Source: Sinohyriopsis cumingii
Taxonomy: Eukaryota > Mollusca > Bivalvia > Unionida > Unionidae
Reading direction: 5' to 3'
NCBI GenBank assembly: GCA_028554795.2
Contig: CM068825.1
Coordinates: 94,412,451 to 94,476,450 of the forward strand
Length of the DNA: 64,000 bases
The notes under the pieces were generated by a model. The model did no database searches. It was not told the origin of the DNA and saw only the letters and a list, made by a program, of their open reading frames with translations. Shown piece by piece: positions 35,991-49,420 of the stretch (position 1 is its first letter; every line of letters begins with the position of its first letter). Both the position numbers and the translations under genes were made by a program.

Positions 35991-37101
35991 ATACTGTGTA
36001 AGAAGAAAGAGCAGTAACTAGCAAGTTTTGTATAATTGAAAATAATATATTTTCCTAAATGCAAAGTGAAAGAATTAACAATAACTTACAGAATGGTGAA
36101 TGAAATCCTAAAGCAAAAAGAAATCCTAAAGTCATAAAGGTTCTCAAAATTCAAATAGTTCCAAGTAATCTGAACATGTTCCAAAGGTATTCTGACTGAT
36201 GACTGTATTATACTGATCGACCAACAGTACAGAATAATATGTTATAAATCCAAATGTCCTTTAAATGAATTCCCAGTAATTTCACTTAAGCTATCAATTC
36301 ATATGTCTTTTAATGTCTTGCAGTAAATCTATATAGCTATTATATATCCAAATAGTTTTTAAATGAAATAATGTTAGATCACTACAATTCCAGTGAATGA
36401 TTATATTGAATTAATCAATGTATCTGCTCAATGTATCTCTTCCAAGACCAGTAGTAATAATAAGGACAATTAATTCTGCATAAAAATCATGTTATAAACT
36501 AAGCTAAACTGTAGTGGAGGAAATGCAATACTGGGGTTTAAAATGAATCATTCTGTAATTTTGAAATACTGATTGCGTGGTTTATTCTACCTAATGAGGT
36601 ACTTGGTCATTCTGACCTTTTTACCAAAAGCAATGTCCTTGTTGGATTGCATGATGTTTACTTGAACTGTTACAGTAAATATACCTTGGAATTTTATGGA
36701 TTACATCATACAGTGTACTCTACGCGACTTATCTTTACAGTAATATCCATTCATAGGTTATCAGCATTGAAAACAATGTCATTAATTAACCCTTACAAAA
36801 CGTAATGTTATGCAAAGAATATACATAATATAAATATATCAACAGTTTTGAAAACCTTAAAGTTGTTTAACAACATAATGCAATCAACAGTAGTATAAGA
36901 AAATTAGAAAGCAATCCCCAGACCCAGATTTTTGGCCAATTGTTCATGCTTGGACCCTATTATTGTTTGTTTGTTTGTTTTTAAAGTGACATTGGATAGT
37001 GTAAAAAATTTGATAGCACTTTGAATATGTTGTATATTTTACAACATTTCTATCATTATTTAGATTCTTATCTTTTAACTGTAACAAATATTTTTTTTCA
37101 G
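35991..37101. other. Intronic DNA before the 37102 exon, nothing recognised
   Basis: AT-rich DNA ending in the T-rich tract and CAG acceptor at about 37091-37101. A short (GTTT)n run lies at about 36965-36980. Confidence 0.6.
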
Positions 37102-37172
37102 TGACAAAAAGTCAGGATGTCTTATGCTAATTCTGGAGTTGATGGATATGAACATTTATGAATTAATAAGAG
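37102..37172 (+). CDS. MOK: MOK kinase exon: hinge region
   Basis: This 71-nt exon lies between a T-rich tract ending CAG and the donor GTAAGA. Its first base completes the Phe codon begun at 13386-13387. The peptide then reads DKKSGCLMLILELMDMNIYE followed by LIR, and one base (G) is left for the next codon. This is the kinase strand 4-5/hinge segment; the ELMDMNIYELI string is typical of MOK and related MAK/ICK kinases. The hinge sets the ATP adenine pocket. The exon is separated from the previous one by a 23.7-kb intron. A 36-bp satellite array begins 30 nt after its donor site. The leftover G requires a following exon that starts with two bases of a codon; both candidates at 48863 and 52348 do so and both restore Gly. 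Confidence 0.94.
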
Positions 37173-37202
37173 GTAAGAGTATTATTCATAAATACTGGGG
37201 GT

Positions 37203-39062
37203 AATTAGAAATCTGAAACACTTTGCATAAATAGCATGATTTAGAAATCTAAAACAACCTTGCATATATTGCATGATTAGTGATCTAAAACAACCTTGCA
37301 TATATTGCATGATTAGAGATCTAAAACAACCTTGCAGATATTGCATGATTAGAGATCTAAAACAATCTTGCATATATTGCATGATTAGAGATCTTAAACA
37401 ATCTTGCATATATTGCATGATTAGAGATCTGAAACAACCTTGCATATATTGCATGATTAGAGATCTAAAACAATCTTGCATATATTGCATGATTAGAGAT
37501 CTAATACAACCTTGCATATATTGCATGATTAGAGATCTAAAACAATCTTGCATATATTGTATGATTAGAGATCTAATACAACCTTGCATATATTGCATGA
37601 TTAGAGATCTAAAACAATCTTGCATATATTGTATGATTAGAGATCTAATACAACCTTGCATATATTGCATGATTAGAGATCTAAAACAACCTTGCAAATA
37701 TTGTATGATTAGAGCTCTAAAACACTCTTGCATATATTGTATGATTAGAGATCTAATACAATCTTGTATATATTGCATGATTAGAACTCTAAAACAACCT
37801 TGCTTATATTGCATGATTAGAGATCTAAAACAATCTTGCATATATTGCATGATTAGAGATCTAATACAACCTTGCATATATTGCATGATTAGAGATCTAA
37901 AACAATCTTGCATATATTTCATGATTAGAGATCTAATACAACCTTGCATATATTGCATGATTAGTGATCTAAAACAATCTTGCATACATTGTATGATTAG
38001 AGATCTAATACAACCTTGCATATATTGCATGATTAGAGATCTAAAACAACCTTGCAAATATTGTATGATTAGAGATCTAAAACACTCTTGCATATATTGT
38101 ATGATTAGAGATCTAATACAATTTTGCATATATTGCATGATTAGAACTCTAAAACAACATTGCATATATTGAATGATTTGAGATCTAAAACAATCTTGCA
38201 TGTATTGCATAATTTGAGATCTAATACAACCTTGCATATGTTGCATGATTAGAGATCTAAAACAACTTTGCATATATTGCATGATTAGAGATCTAAAACA
38301 ACTTTGCATATATTGCATGATTAGAAATCTGAAACAACTTCGCATATATTGCATGATTAGTGATCTAAAACAACCTTGCAAATATTGTATGATTAGAGAT
38401 CTAAAACAATCTTGCATACATTGTATGATTAGAGATCTAATACAATCTTACATATATTGCATGATTAGAACTCTAAAACAACATTGCATAAATTGCATGA
38501 TTAGAAATCTAAAACAACCTTGCATATATTGCATGATTAGAAATCTGAAACAACCTTGCATATATTGCATGATTAGTGATCTAAAACGACCTTGCATATA
38601 TTGCATGAATAGAGATCTAATACAACCTTGCATATATTGTATGATTAGAAATCTTAAACAACTTTGCATATAGAGATCTAATACAACCTTGCATATATTG
38701 CGTGATTAAAGATCTAATACAATCTTGCATATATTTCATAATAGAGATCTAATACAGCCTTGCATATATTGCCTGATTAGAGATCTAATACAGCCTTCCA
38801 TATATTGCATGATTAGAGATCTAAAAGAACTTTGCATATATTACATGATTAGAGATCTAAAACAACCTTGCATATATTGCATGATTAGAGATCTAATACA
38901 GTCTTGCAATATTGCATAATAGAGATCTAATACAGCCTTGCATATATTGCATGATTAGTGATCTAAAACAACCTTGCATTTATTGCATGATAGAGATCTA
39001 AAACAATTTTGGATATATTGCATAATTCAAAATCTTAAATGACTTTGCATATATTTAAGAAT
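37203..39062. repeat. 36-bp tandem satellite with higher-order structure
   Basis: About 50 units of 36 bp, each built on GATTAGAGATCTAAAACAA followed by CCTTGCATATATTGCAT. Most units keep the palindrome AGATCT. Two variants (CTAAAACAATC and CTAATACAACC) often alternate, making 72-bp dimers. A distinctive set of variants recurs at 37681, 38041 and 38365, giving larger periods of 360 bp and 324 bp (10 and 9 units). Because 36 is a multiple of three, long ORFs exist on both strands (411 codons on -, 299 on +) with 12-residue repeats; I read these as a by-product. The array starts 30 nt after the splice donor of the 37102 exon. Confidence 0.97.
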
Positions 39063-39805
39063 TTAATGTTGTTTACTCTGAGTTTGTTATCATCATGTAA
39101 GCTCAGTCATCAACTGACAGTTCATACCACGATAAACTCAGTAAAAATGACATTAAACTCTTATAATTGTAATTCTTTATAATTTTATTCATTTTTATGT
39201 ATATTTAGTTTACTTTGTTAAAGGTATTTCATATCAGTTTTAGAGCCTTATTTAAACATATGATTGTTGTTGAGGGCTTCTGTTAACATAGCTATTTTTA
39301 GAATGGAATTCTCTACCATTAATGAAACATCTACATCGGCATCAAACAGCTAATTCCATCAATGGTAGATGATATAAGGTTGTGAAGATTCCACAGAATG
39401 GTCTTTCTTTTTTTCTATGTATTGGCACATGGAAGCTCAATATTCAAAGCAAAGATGTTGTTTTGTTGGACGTACAAATGGCTCTGCCTATTCATTATTG
39501 TCTAGGCTCGTGAGTAACCAATTTTTAAAAAAAATCCCTATTTGTGTTCATTAACAAGTTAGGCTACATACAGAGGTACTTAGAAATGAAATTAAGACTA
39601 TCATTAAATGGTTATAGTAATGGGGGTCCAAGAGTCAAACAAAGTAAGACATCAACATCGACAGTTACAGTTGGGAAATAGGCAGAATCTATCTCTGACC
39701 CACCCCTACCCCAACTCATAACTACTGTATTCAGTTATTATGAGGCTAGTCTTTGAACCCCCCTCCTAATCCTGATATCCATTTATCTATAGTTTTAATT
39801 TAATT

Positions 39806-40727
39806 TGTATTAGGTATATTTGTTTTAATTTATATTTGATTTAATTTAATTTACTGTTTGTAAGTTTTACATTATTTTTATTTTTAATTTCATTACATGT
39901 CAATATAATGTAATTTTGTTTACTAGGAATTTTATATTTTCCAGAACATTTAGTTTGACCTGAATCTTTTCATAAATACCTAATAATAAAAACACTGTTT
40001 CTGTTTCTGACTTAGTTCACAACCTTGATTCAGAAAACATGGAGACAAGTAAACAACTATTTATTTTTATTTTATTCTTGAGTAAAATGATTGGTTTTAT
40101 CAAGGTCATACTAGGAGTATGTGATTTATTTATATGTAAACAACTTCTATTTTGTAATTCTGGGTTTCCAGAAATTGCGCAGTGGTCAGGTTTTATACCG
40201 ATGTCTATAGAGATATTTCAGAGTCAGGCTTAAAAACACTGGGACATAAAGGTGAAAGGTGTTTTTTTGTTGCGTCAGTTTGGAGTTATATGTTAATTTT
40301 TATTCAAATTATTTGGATTGTAAAAAATTAAATCTTTTTCCTGGAAATATTTGAGTGCTCATACAGAATTCCTGGTCAAGGACATTTATTTAAATTTTAT
40401 TCAGAATTCAAACACCAAAATATTGTTTTCTGTAGTTCACAAAGGACTGTACACATCAGCTCAAAACTGACTACAGTATAAGTCATTGCCTTCCATTTTG
40501 GATTTTTCGTCAGGACTCGAACTTGAATTTATTAGAACATTTCATTACTAGGACTTATAAAATTTAATTCCTGGATTATTTTTGGATTTAATTCTTAAAG
40601 CCATAAGTTCTTTTTTAAAGTTTTTTTACAGTTTTTCGAGGGAAAGAAATTATTCGTTAAATTTTTAAAAACTTGTTGTTTTCACTCTTTCTTTTGTTAC
40701 TATTTATTAGAGCCGAAACATGTAACA
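39806..40727 (+). repeat. Solo LTR of the Gmr1-like family
   Basis: A 922-bp segment starting TGTATTAGGTATATTTG and ending AACATGTAACA aligns with the LTR at 12032-13265. No internal retroelement domains lie beside it, so it is probably a solo LTR from recombination. Flanking five bases (TAATT and TAAGA) only partly match, in line with age. Confidence 0.75.
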
Positions 40728-42185
40728 TAAGAATTGTAATCAGCTATAGTGATAGACCAAGATCTAGCATACATACAAGATTATTTTTCTCCAAGTTAGA
40801 TCAAATCTGGTTGAAGAACGAATTATTTATTTTCAGAACAAAATGCATTTTATTTGATTTGGTGAACATGAATTTATTCAGTTTTCAGAATATGATATAA
40901 GCCAGCCAACATTTTTATTTCATTTTAAGGCATGTAATGTGTATGCCCTGTTTCACTGTTTACATTATTTACTTTGCATATGACTCTATTGATAGCAGTT
41001 GGTATCAAATAGTTCTCCATACAGTTTATACAATACAGTTTAAACAGAAATAAATGTACCTTGGCCTGATCATATGGTTATGTTATGACCAATGGAAATC
41101 TTCACTACATTTACCAACTAATGCAATAGCAATTATTACATAATACCCCTCTTTCAAAAATCATGTCCTTAGTTTAAATACATCACACTTTACATAGCCT
41201 TACCCTACAATATATCTCAGTTTAAAGTGGCCTCATCTGTAATATGGTTTACTAAAGTGGTCTAACCTATAACATGGTTCACTAAAGAGGTCTCAGAAAA
41301 AATGACACTATTGTGAGTTAAATCCCAGATAATCTTACATGTCCTATTACATGTCCAAAAGTATAGAATGTTCCAATAGTTTTGAATGTCATGGTGCACA
41401 ACAAATAGTCTTGAATGTTCTCATGTACCAAATGATGCAATCCAGAATGTCTTTAAATCCCGAGGTAAAGTGTTAGTCCAGAAGTGAATAAACACTTTGT
41501 AATTACAGTGAATAATTTAAATGAATAATTCATCTTGGACCATATATGAACAAAAATGTACATGATTCTATAAGTCGAGCTTAAAACAGGAATGAACAAT
41601 TTGTTTACCATACCCCTATTTATACGTATGTTACTTTACCCACAATATAATAAAATGTTTTGGAAAACTAATGATATTAATGGAAAATGTGACAAACTCA
41701 TAAGCAAGGTTATGCTTTGATCTCTAATTCTAGTGAATATATTTACAACTTAAAATTATGACAAAAGTCAAGCATGCAAAAACTACATCCACAATGCTCA
41801 GTCATGGGTAAAAATCAAGCACACAAAACAAATCTACATAACTCCTGGTTCACTAGATTGGCATCATCTATAACATGGTTCACGTTTTTTATGACTATCC
41901 TTAAATACATGTAGTTCTGTTGTGAGGAACTACTCTGATGTTTTCACACTCTGGTTAAGTTCGATGTTTGTAGTTTCTTCTTAGCTCTTTCCTAATTTAC
42001 TTATTGCTTGCAAATTAAACCATTTCCTTCTCATTTATAGCAACCTTAGTACATGTAATTGAATTTTCATGAAGCTAAAGGCTAATGTATTCTTTGTTCA
42101 TTTTGACCCCTAGAATTTCCTTTACCAGTAAATGAGTGCCCACATGGAAAACAACCACAGTAGTGTCTGGCCCTATTTTGCAATG
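40728..42185. other. Intronic DNA, minor local repetition
   Basis: No gene recognised. Short related phrases (CATCTATAACATGGTTCAC and variants) recur at about 41235-41290 and 41865-41885. Confidence 0.5.
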
Positions 42186-42186
42186 T

Positions 42187-42225
42187 TTTTTTTTTTTTTT
42201 TTTTTTCGAGAGAGAGAGAGAGAGA
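42187..42225. repeat. Poly(T) followed by (GA)n
   Basis: A run of about 20 T residues passes into CGAGAGAGAGAG-type repeats. Confidence 0.97.
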
Positions 42226-42399
42226 AAGCAGTGTGAACAGAATAGCATGTATTCTTAGTATTCATAATAAAAGAGCTGCATTGCATTATTTATGCACTTA
42301 TTTTGTTTTAAGCTTACCTTGCTGTGAACTTATGGTATGACCTTTGTCCACTGTGCCTTGTCCAGCATACTTCTGGCATTGGTCATTTGTTATTATTGT

Positions 42400-43570
42400 T
42401 AACTAATTCTCAAAAACTGACATACTAGTTTCGCCCAGACTTGTCACAGTGCATCCTGTCATAAAGGCCTTTTAAGTTTGTACACATGATGCAGATCTGT
42501 CTTCGGATATGGCTGCCATTACTTAAAATGGAAAAACCTATATACAACTTCTCGAAAACTACAGAACAGATTTGGATCAAAAGTAACATAAAGCATTCTG
42601 ACATGAGAACCTTTCAGGTTTTACAAATGATTCCAATCTACTGTCAAAGTATGTCCAGCATTATGAAAAGTAAACCAAATCATTCTGCTGCCTTTTAAGA
42701 CTTCTTGAAATGAACCCAGACCAGTTTCAGTTCAACAGAGCATCATGGCATAAATCCCTTTTCTGCCACCAAGTATGGCCACCATTGTTAAAATTACACA
42801 AACATTTAAATGACATTATCTCCAATACTGCTGAACAGAACTTTATCACATTTTACAGCCTTACATGCCATAGATCTTTTAAATTTAAAAAAAAAAATTC
42901 TGATCCAAAATCAAATTTAGCTACCATTACTGAAACTAGAAACCCTTAAAACGACGTTTTCTCAAAACCCAACAAGTAAAATTTGGTGAAACTTGATTAA
43001 AACGATTCTGTCATGAAGACCTTTTATGTCATACAAATGATGCAGATAGAATTGCTGTGTCAAGTCCACTCAATTGTAGACTGCTGCATGACAAGTTATA
43101 TTCAGCTTTTTAATTTGATTATAATTCTTAGTATATACAATACAAAACTGCAACTCATACTGCATGCCTTTCCGAAGAGACTGGTGTGCCACCATTGGCA
43201 CACATGCCATAGACTGCTAACACATGCAGTGGACCAAGAGATATGGTTGGCATTACTATAAAATGAAAAACATTTAAAACGACATCTACTCAAAAACCAC
43301 TTAATAGAATTTTATCAGATTTGACAGCAAACACCTGGTATACAGATTTGTATAGTTGATGCTGGTCCACCATTAAGTATGGTCACTGACACTAAACAAG
43401 AAGAAGCCTTCAAACAAATCCTAAACTGCTGAATTGAATGTGACCATTTCTGACAAAAAGCATCTTAGCACAAAGATTTGTGTAAATGATGCAAATGCCC
43501 AATCAGATATTTCCACAGTTACTGAAACTATAAAACCTTTAAAGAACACCTCCTACTACTGAATAGAATT
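42400..43570 (+). repeat. Degenerate ~137-bp repeat, second locus
   Basis: About eight units recur with words such as CTCAAAAAC-AC, GAACAGAATTT, ATGATGCAGAT, and GCCACCATT--TGAAA-T. Spacing of the CTC-AAAAC word (about 42548, 42820, 42958, 43288, 43424, 43553) is a multiple of roughly 135-140 bp. The four ORFs across this stretch are not genes. Confidence 0.65.
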
Positions 43571-43576
43571 TGATTT

Positions 43577-43632
43577 ATCTATAGCCTATCATGCTGAAAA
43601 ATGTTGTTAAACCCAAAACAGCAACAGCAAAA
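43577..43632 (+). repeat. SINE family A 3' fragment
   Basis: Only the last part of the SINE is present: TATAGCCTATCATGCTGAAA, TGTTGTTAAACCC and an A/C-rich tail with ACAGCA units. Confidence 0.8.
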
Positions 43633-45617
43633 CAGTATTTTCTGATACTGATAAATTCGTACAAATTTGCTGGGAAAAAATCCTGCTTTTTTTGAGAATG
43701 TAATGTGATAATCAGACTATGGAATGTGGAATGATGTTTTCCATTGGATTCAGAATAAAGCAAACATAAATATTGTACCAATGAAAACACTGCTATATTA
43801 GCTGATAAAAGGAGTGATGGAATATATGCCTTTTTTTTTTCTTCTAGCTAAATACTATATATATTATATATGTAAAGTAAAAGAGGATATGCCTATATTA
43901 GATGGGCTAAAAGTTTTTCTTAAAGATCATTGTAATTTGGACAAATATATTGCAATCAAATCTGACAAGAAAGAAGCATTTACCGGTTGGCTGATTCAGG
44001 AACAGTGTAAACCAATATGCCACCTTAACTAAGAAAGAAATGTTATAATTCAAATGCATGTTTAATTGCATCATGTCATAGTGTATATTGTATTTGTAAT
44101 GAGGCTATAAACCAAAGAAAATTGATTTATTTATTTTGGTCAGATTTGATGGTTAACAGAAACAAAAGACTATAATAGCACAAAGTCTATGTCACCTAAG
44201 TGCTGCATATTTTGCACATAAAAAACAAATTGTATATTGTATACCAGTATGTATGTTATTGCATGTGTGTTTGGGTGGGTATTTTTTTCTTTGTGTACAC
44301 TACATTTATTGTCTCTAGATTATGTTTTTTTGTAAGATGACCTTGAGATGCTGTTCCTTGACCCAGTGGTCAACTGTTCCAGGGATTAAAATAATTAATT
44401 TGCTGAAAAATGCTGACAAACTCAATGAATCCACACAAAATACCCCCAAGACAATTTAGGAATACCATTATGTGGACTCAGTCAAAAGGGAAAATTCACT
44501 TTTTATCATCAAGTTTAATTCCACCATTGCTGAATATAATTTGGCAATACATTTTAAGTTTGATGCTTTGATAACAACTTTTTTCAATAGAAATGTTTGC
44601 CACCTTTCCAGGTTTGATTTTTAATTCCATAGTGACATATAACTATACCATTCATGTACTCTTAGTATGTATGCTAACACTTCCTGTTCATTATGGTGTT
44701 TACATTGCCAGTTATATTCTGAAATAAGTTTGATACAGTAAATTAAGTAGATACTGAGAAGATACATTTGACTAAATCATGCAGAGGAAATGAGAGCTAC
44801 ATTAATTTTCCAGTGACACATAGAGGCATCTAATCCTGGTTAGCCAGGATGGGTATCAAACTTGTGACCAGTGGATTACAATTCTGATGCTCTGCCAACT
44901 AAGGTACTGCATCTACTGTTAAGTTATAACAAACTAATTTAAAGTAGCCCTCTGTAACCTGGCATCTTCTGTAGATCAAATCTCAGTATACAGGTCACCT
45001 TTATACAACATCCACAGTTATAATGTTCGGTTTAGGAAAGTTTTACTGTGTATGAGTAGCATTTGTATTTTATACCATTTTTATGCTAACCTTTGACATC
45101 CAAAATTAAATCCAGCATCAAAATGAACTGAGGATTGTATGGTAAATAAATGTTGCACCAAAATAAAGCTGATATTGCCAATAAACTGAATATTGAGTGT
45201 ACTAAAATTTTGTACATTTTGTTTTCTTTCCTTTAATTTATAGTAGTATTATGATTCTCTGCTCTAATTAACCTTGCCAACCCCAAAAATGAAAAGCATA
45301 CAAAAACCTACTTTTTTCCTGATGGGTAAATTTTGCAATATCTTGTTGACATAAGTTTTCAGGCATTGTAAACAATTGGTCATCACTATGTGACTAATTC
45401 ATGCAAATAAAAAATTGTTTATAATTCACAGCAAAATAATTTCATGACTGTGATCCTTCTATGTTATCAGCAAAAATAAATAACATGCAGGGAATTTTGT
45501 TTTGAAGTAATAAACACCATCCATGCTTTATTACAGCAAATTACAGTTAACAATTCATTTAAACCCTACTTTGCACTTCACCCCAAAGGGACTAGTGTAA
45601 CTTCTAAGGTTTTATTT
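43633..45617. other. Intronic DNA, one tRNA-like remnant, otherwise unrecognised
   Basis: No exon seen. The only recognisable piece is the tRNA-like stretch at 44850-44918, listed separately. Confidence 0.5.
44850..44918 (-). repeat. tRNA-like remnant
   Basis: On the - strand CCTTAGTTGGCAGAGCATC (A-box-like) is followed at tRNA distance by AGTTTGATACCC (B-box-like). Base pairing is poor, so it is a pseudo-tRNA or the head of an unnamed SINE. Confidence 0.45.
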
Positions 45618-45629
45618 AAACCTCAGATG

Positions 45630-45851
45630 GGGTCCCCAAGTGGCCAAGTGGTCTACAGTGCTCACCATTTCTAATCACTGCCATCTCACCTCTGTCTGCA
45701 TGGGTTCAAGTCATGGATTAGGCTAATGTAGTTTTGTGAGAAAGCTTTCCAGTAGCTTCTTGTAGGTCAGTGGTTCTTTCTGGGTTTTCCTGGGTTCTTC
45801 CTCCACCTGTTATACTGGCCACCATGTATAGCGAACAACAACAACTTTAAC
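45630..45851 (+). repeat. SINE family A, with target duplication
   Basis: A near full copy starting GGTCCCCAAGTGGCCAAGTG, with B box GGTTCAAGTCAT and the conserved body. The 3' end just before the tail is shortened compared with other copies. It is flanked by the 12-bp duplication AAACCTCAGATG at 45618-45629 and 45852-45863. Confidence 0.93.
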
Positions 45852-45863
45852 AAACCTCAGATG

Positions 45864-48862
45864 CTGTACCTGCATTCACTCTTTGATCAGTGCTGTAAAA
45901 TCTAGATTATAATTGTATAGATTTATTATTTTTGTGAAGGCGAGCTAATGTACTTACCTTTTCCTTTTGGCAGAAGCAAAATAATGTATGACCCCCTCCA
46001 ACATTTACACCTATAAAAGCACATACATATTTATAAACCCACTGCATCTCAACCATTCATTCATTTTGGTTCCAGGCAACATTTTGGAATGGGTATCATA
46101 ATATCAACTAGGTACTCCCAAGGTAGGGAGGGGGGCTAACTTTGTACATTTAGATTAAGTTTTATTTTTGGCTCAGTTGGTTTTTACCTTGTATCCTAGC
46201 TGTACAACTATTTTTTTTAACCCACTTATCCATGACAAATAACTTAAGAAAAGTGACTTGGCCTGAAAAGTTTCTTACTAATCCCATTAATGTCCTGAAT
46301 ATGTAAGCACTGGTAGTAGTACGTATTTTCTCCAACACTGACACCACTCCAGGACACCATCTCTTTCTTATTATTGGAAATTTGGTTTAAAAAATTCAGT
46401 ATAATGAAAGTTAATAAGAAAAATGAGAAATCATTTAGTATATAAATTTAGATTTATGACTTATTACCTACAGTTATACATCAACTGTAGTTTGGTTATC
46501 AGAATAACCTGAAGACACAACTAAGCGTAAGCTGAAACAGATACATCAGGCTTACGTTTTCATTAACTATTTCAAATATATATACTTCTCAGGTGTTTGC
46601 CTTCAGTCAGTGAATGTTCTGCCAAATTTCACTTTAGGGTCTTTATGGCAGAAAGCTGTTGCAACTTTTGGACAGAATTTTATGTCCCTTTTCAATTAAC
46701 TTCCTATCTTTGTCTTTTCTTGAGATGTTGTTTGTATTGATCAGGCTTGAAAGAGGTGGATTTCACACATTCCACATCATCATTTAGAGGAGCCAGACAT
46801 TTGAAAGCCAATATTCCATTGGTTTCCCATCAACATTTCTTCCGTTTAAGGTGCTGTGGAGCAAATTTTTAAGTGTGTAGGACCCTTTGTGATGCACATT
46901 GTTAATGGCTCTGTTTCCACTCTGCCCTTGTTGTTTGCAAGTTTGCTACCTTGCCTAAATATTGAAGGAAGGATTTAATTTTTCTATTATACTTTGCCCC
47001 AGTGTGTATATAAATACAGGTATATATACATAGGTACATAAAAAGCCACAAGGTGTGCATGCGCTAGGTAAGATTGTTACAAATTACCTACATCATAACA
47101 GCTTACCTGCTGATATTCACAGTTCAAAAATGTAATTGATCTTCTACACCCCACAGGGTCAGATATGTACGTGAAGGTTCTAACCAGAAATTACTCTCTG
47201 ATATATGTGATTATATAAAATTATCAGTATACAGGTGTATGTATTACTTTACAGTGACATCTTGCTTGTTTTAGTCAGATTTGTGCTATGAATATAAGCC
47301 ACATGATCCCAAGGGTTATCAGGGCAGACATCTTTTGCAGAACACAATCTGGAACACACCTATTTAGACTTCAGAGTGAATCCAAGGTTCCCATAAAGAA
47401 ATTTGACCTGAGTAGGATAGTCTGTAGTGCATTGAGGAAACAAAAATCAGTATGCCAATCATTATTTTTTTCAGACATTACAAAATGCTAATGGAAAATG
47501 TGAATTCACTGAAACTTCAACGTACTGAAATTTCAATAAACGGAAACCCCACCCTGAAATTGAATTAATTTTGTCTGGTCCCAACTTTTTATTCATGTTT
47601 TAATTTAAATGGACTTTTAAGTCAGCAAACAAAATCCCTTTATTGTGAATTCTGAAATAAATTTTTAGTCCCAACATGTTAATATTTTCATTACAATCAA
47701 CATTGTAAAACTGAGATTCAATCTGGTATTTGGACAGCCAGTGGTCTTTAAATAGCTTAATGCAATGCAGAATAAAATAAAATCCAAGATATAAAAAGAA
47801 CACATTCAGATTCATTAAAATCCTTGTTATCAAAATAGCTGTTTTAAAATTTGTACTGACTTATGATATTTTGTTAAATCATACTTTTATTTTTTTTCTT
47901 TTTGTAAGAGTATATGCCTGTTCATGTCTTTTTGGTGAAAATAGGTCATTACATTAATAAAACCTTAAAATTATTATCTTAATTTTGTATTGAGGACTTT
48001 CATGGAAGTCGGAAATCATATTAAAGCAAGTATGATTCTACAAGTATATTAACATCAATTAGAACAATAATTTTAACATTACATAAATTCATTAGGAGAG
48101 TCTTTGGAGATTTTAGTTGCTTGAGACTCTCGTTTGTTTATTCTGTTTATTTCTGTCTTAAAATTCATGTTTGCAAGAAATGTGACATAACAAAAGAAGA
48201 GAGAGGACTTGTTTTAGCTATTAAATGTTGTGGAACTTCTATTTTTATTTTATGGCTGTGATAAGTTTAGTCAGACCTAAATCGCAGAGTTGTTTTTACA
48301 GCCTCTATAAATATTTTTGAGGGATACATTTGTAATTTAAGAATATTCTATTTGTAGGTATTGTTTTCTGTTTTTCTTCACAAATACTTGTAATGCCATA
48401 CTTTACAAGACATTTTTGGTGAAGTCTTGATATACATTCTGCTTTTTCTGTTACTGTCATCAGGTTCAAACAGACTGACCACAAGTTCTAAATATATAGA
48501 CAGAAAATGCCCAAAAAAGAATTTTTGTTCATGATCACAGGTTGTTAAACTGACTCTTTCCTTTGAATTCCAGTATCAGTCACTTGATATTGTTTCCAAA
48601 TGGTGTCATGTATTTTAAACTTTGCATTATGGATAGATAAGTTATAGACAAATACAGGGAAGATTATAGCTACCTAAATGTTTTAGCTATTTGTGTTGAT
48701 TTCCTTTGTGAGAGCCTCTTAAAGCATAAGAATTCATTAATTTACAATAAAAGCAAGGATTTTTCATTAAATTTGTGTGGTTACAAGCAGTTCTTGAATG
48801 GTTTAAGATAAAGACATCAGTTTGAAATTAAATTTGCTTGAAATTAATTGACTCTTTTGTAG
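45864..48862. other. Intronic DNA before exon version a, nothing recognised
   Basis: AT-rich DNA with no gene or named repeat. It ends in the acceptor TTTTGTAG used by the 48863 exon. Confidence 0.55.
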
Positions 48863-48941
48863 GAAAGAGACATTATCTTCCTGAGCGAAAAGTGAAAAAT
48901 TACATGTATCAACTGTTGAAATCAGTTGAGCACATGCATAG
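48863..48941 (+). CDS. MOK: MOK kinase exon, version a (helix D-E), candidate mutually exclusive
   Basis: This 79-nt exon has acceptor TTTTGTAG and donor GTAAGA. It completes Gly with the preceding exon, then encodes KRHYLPERKVKNYMYQLLKS and VEHMH, and leaves AG to be completed as Arg by the exon at 54221. This is the segment running into helix E of the kinase C-lobe, just before the catalytic loop. The first part (KR..., ERKVK) resembles the usual MOK sequence in this region. A second exon of the same length, phase and motif layout lies 3.4 kb downstream at 52348; 17 of 26 complete residues (Gly to the last His) are identical. Because 79 is not a multiple of three, including both exons or neither would shift the reading frame, so one or the other is expected in a working mRNA. 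Confidence 0.9.
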
Positions 48942-49420
48942 GTAAGATTTGTCCTATGCACTCGACACAAAACTCTTCATCATGGCACAAGGTAGAGAAG
49001 AGCTATTTTCTTTGCATGTTTAGACTTAATCTAGAACGAAGCACCATATTTAAATATCCAGTTCACAAAGTCAAGCTGATAGTTGCTGATGTTTGATATC
49101 TAGAATGTGGTCCTGAGGTAAATGTCTTCCTCACAACCAGTTCCTCAAAGGCAGCTTTAATAAATTTGGACATGAGGGAGGTTGGAAAAATAAGAATTTA
49201 AAGGTTGAAAATTTAGTTCATTTATATACTTACTTTTTCAAATTGTGGAGTTAAAAGATTTATGAAATATATATTCTTCATTGGGTTTATCAATACTGAA
49301 TTTACTGTTTATTACCTACATGTTTTTTGAATAAGTGGGAATCACCTTATCCTGCTTGTATATACATGCTATGTGTACATGTGTGCATGCATATTGTGTA
49401 CATATCACACAAGAGATTTT

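Noticed and set aside
37182..38417. 411-codon - strand ORF and 299-codon + strand ORF
   Set aside because: Both are translations of the 36-bp satellite. A unit length divisible by three keeps any stop-free frame open, and there is no sign of codon-level constraint or of a non-repeat domain.
37203..39062. CRISPR-like array
   Set aside because: Units are directly tandem without unique spacers, and the context is an animal gene intron.
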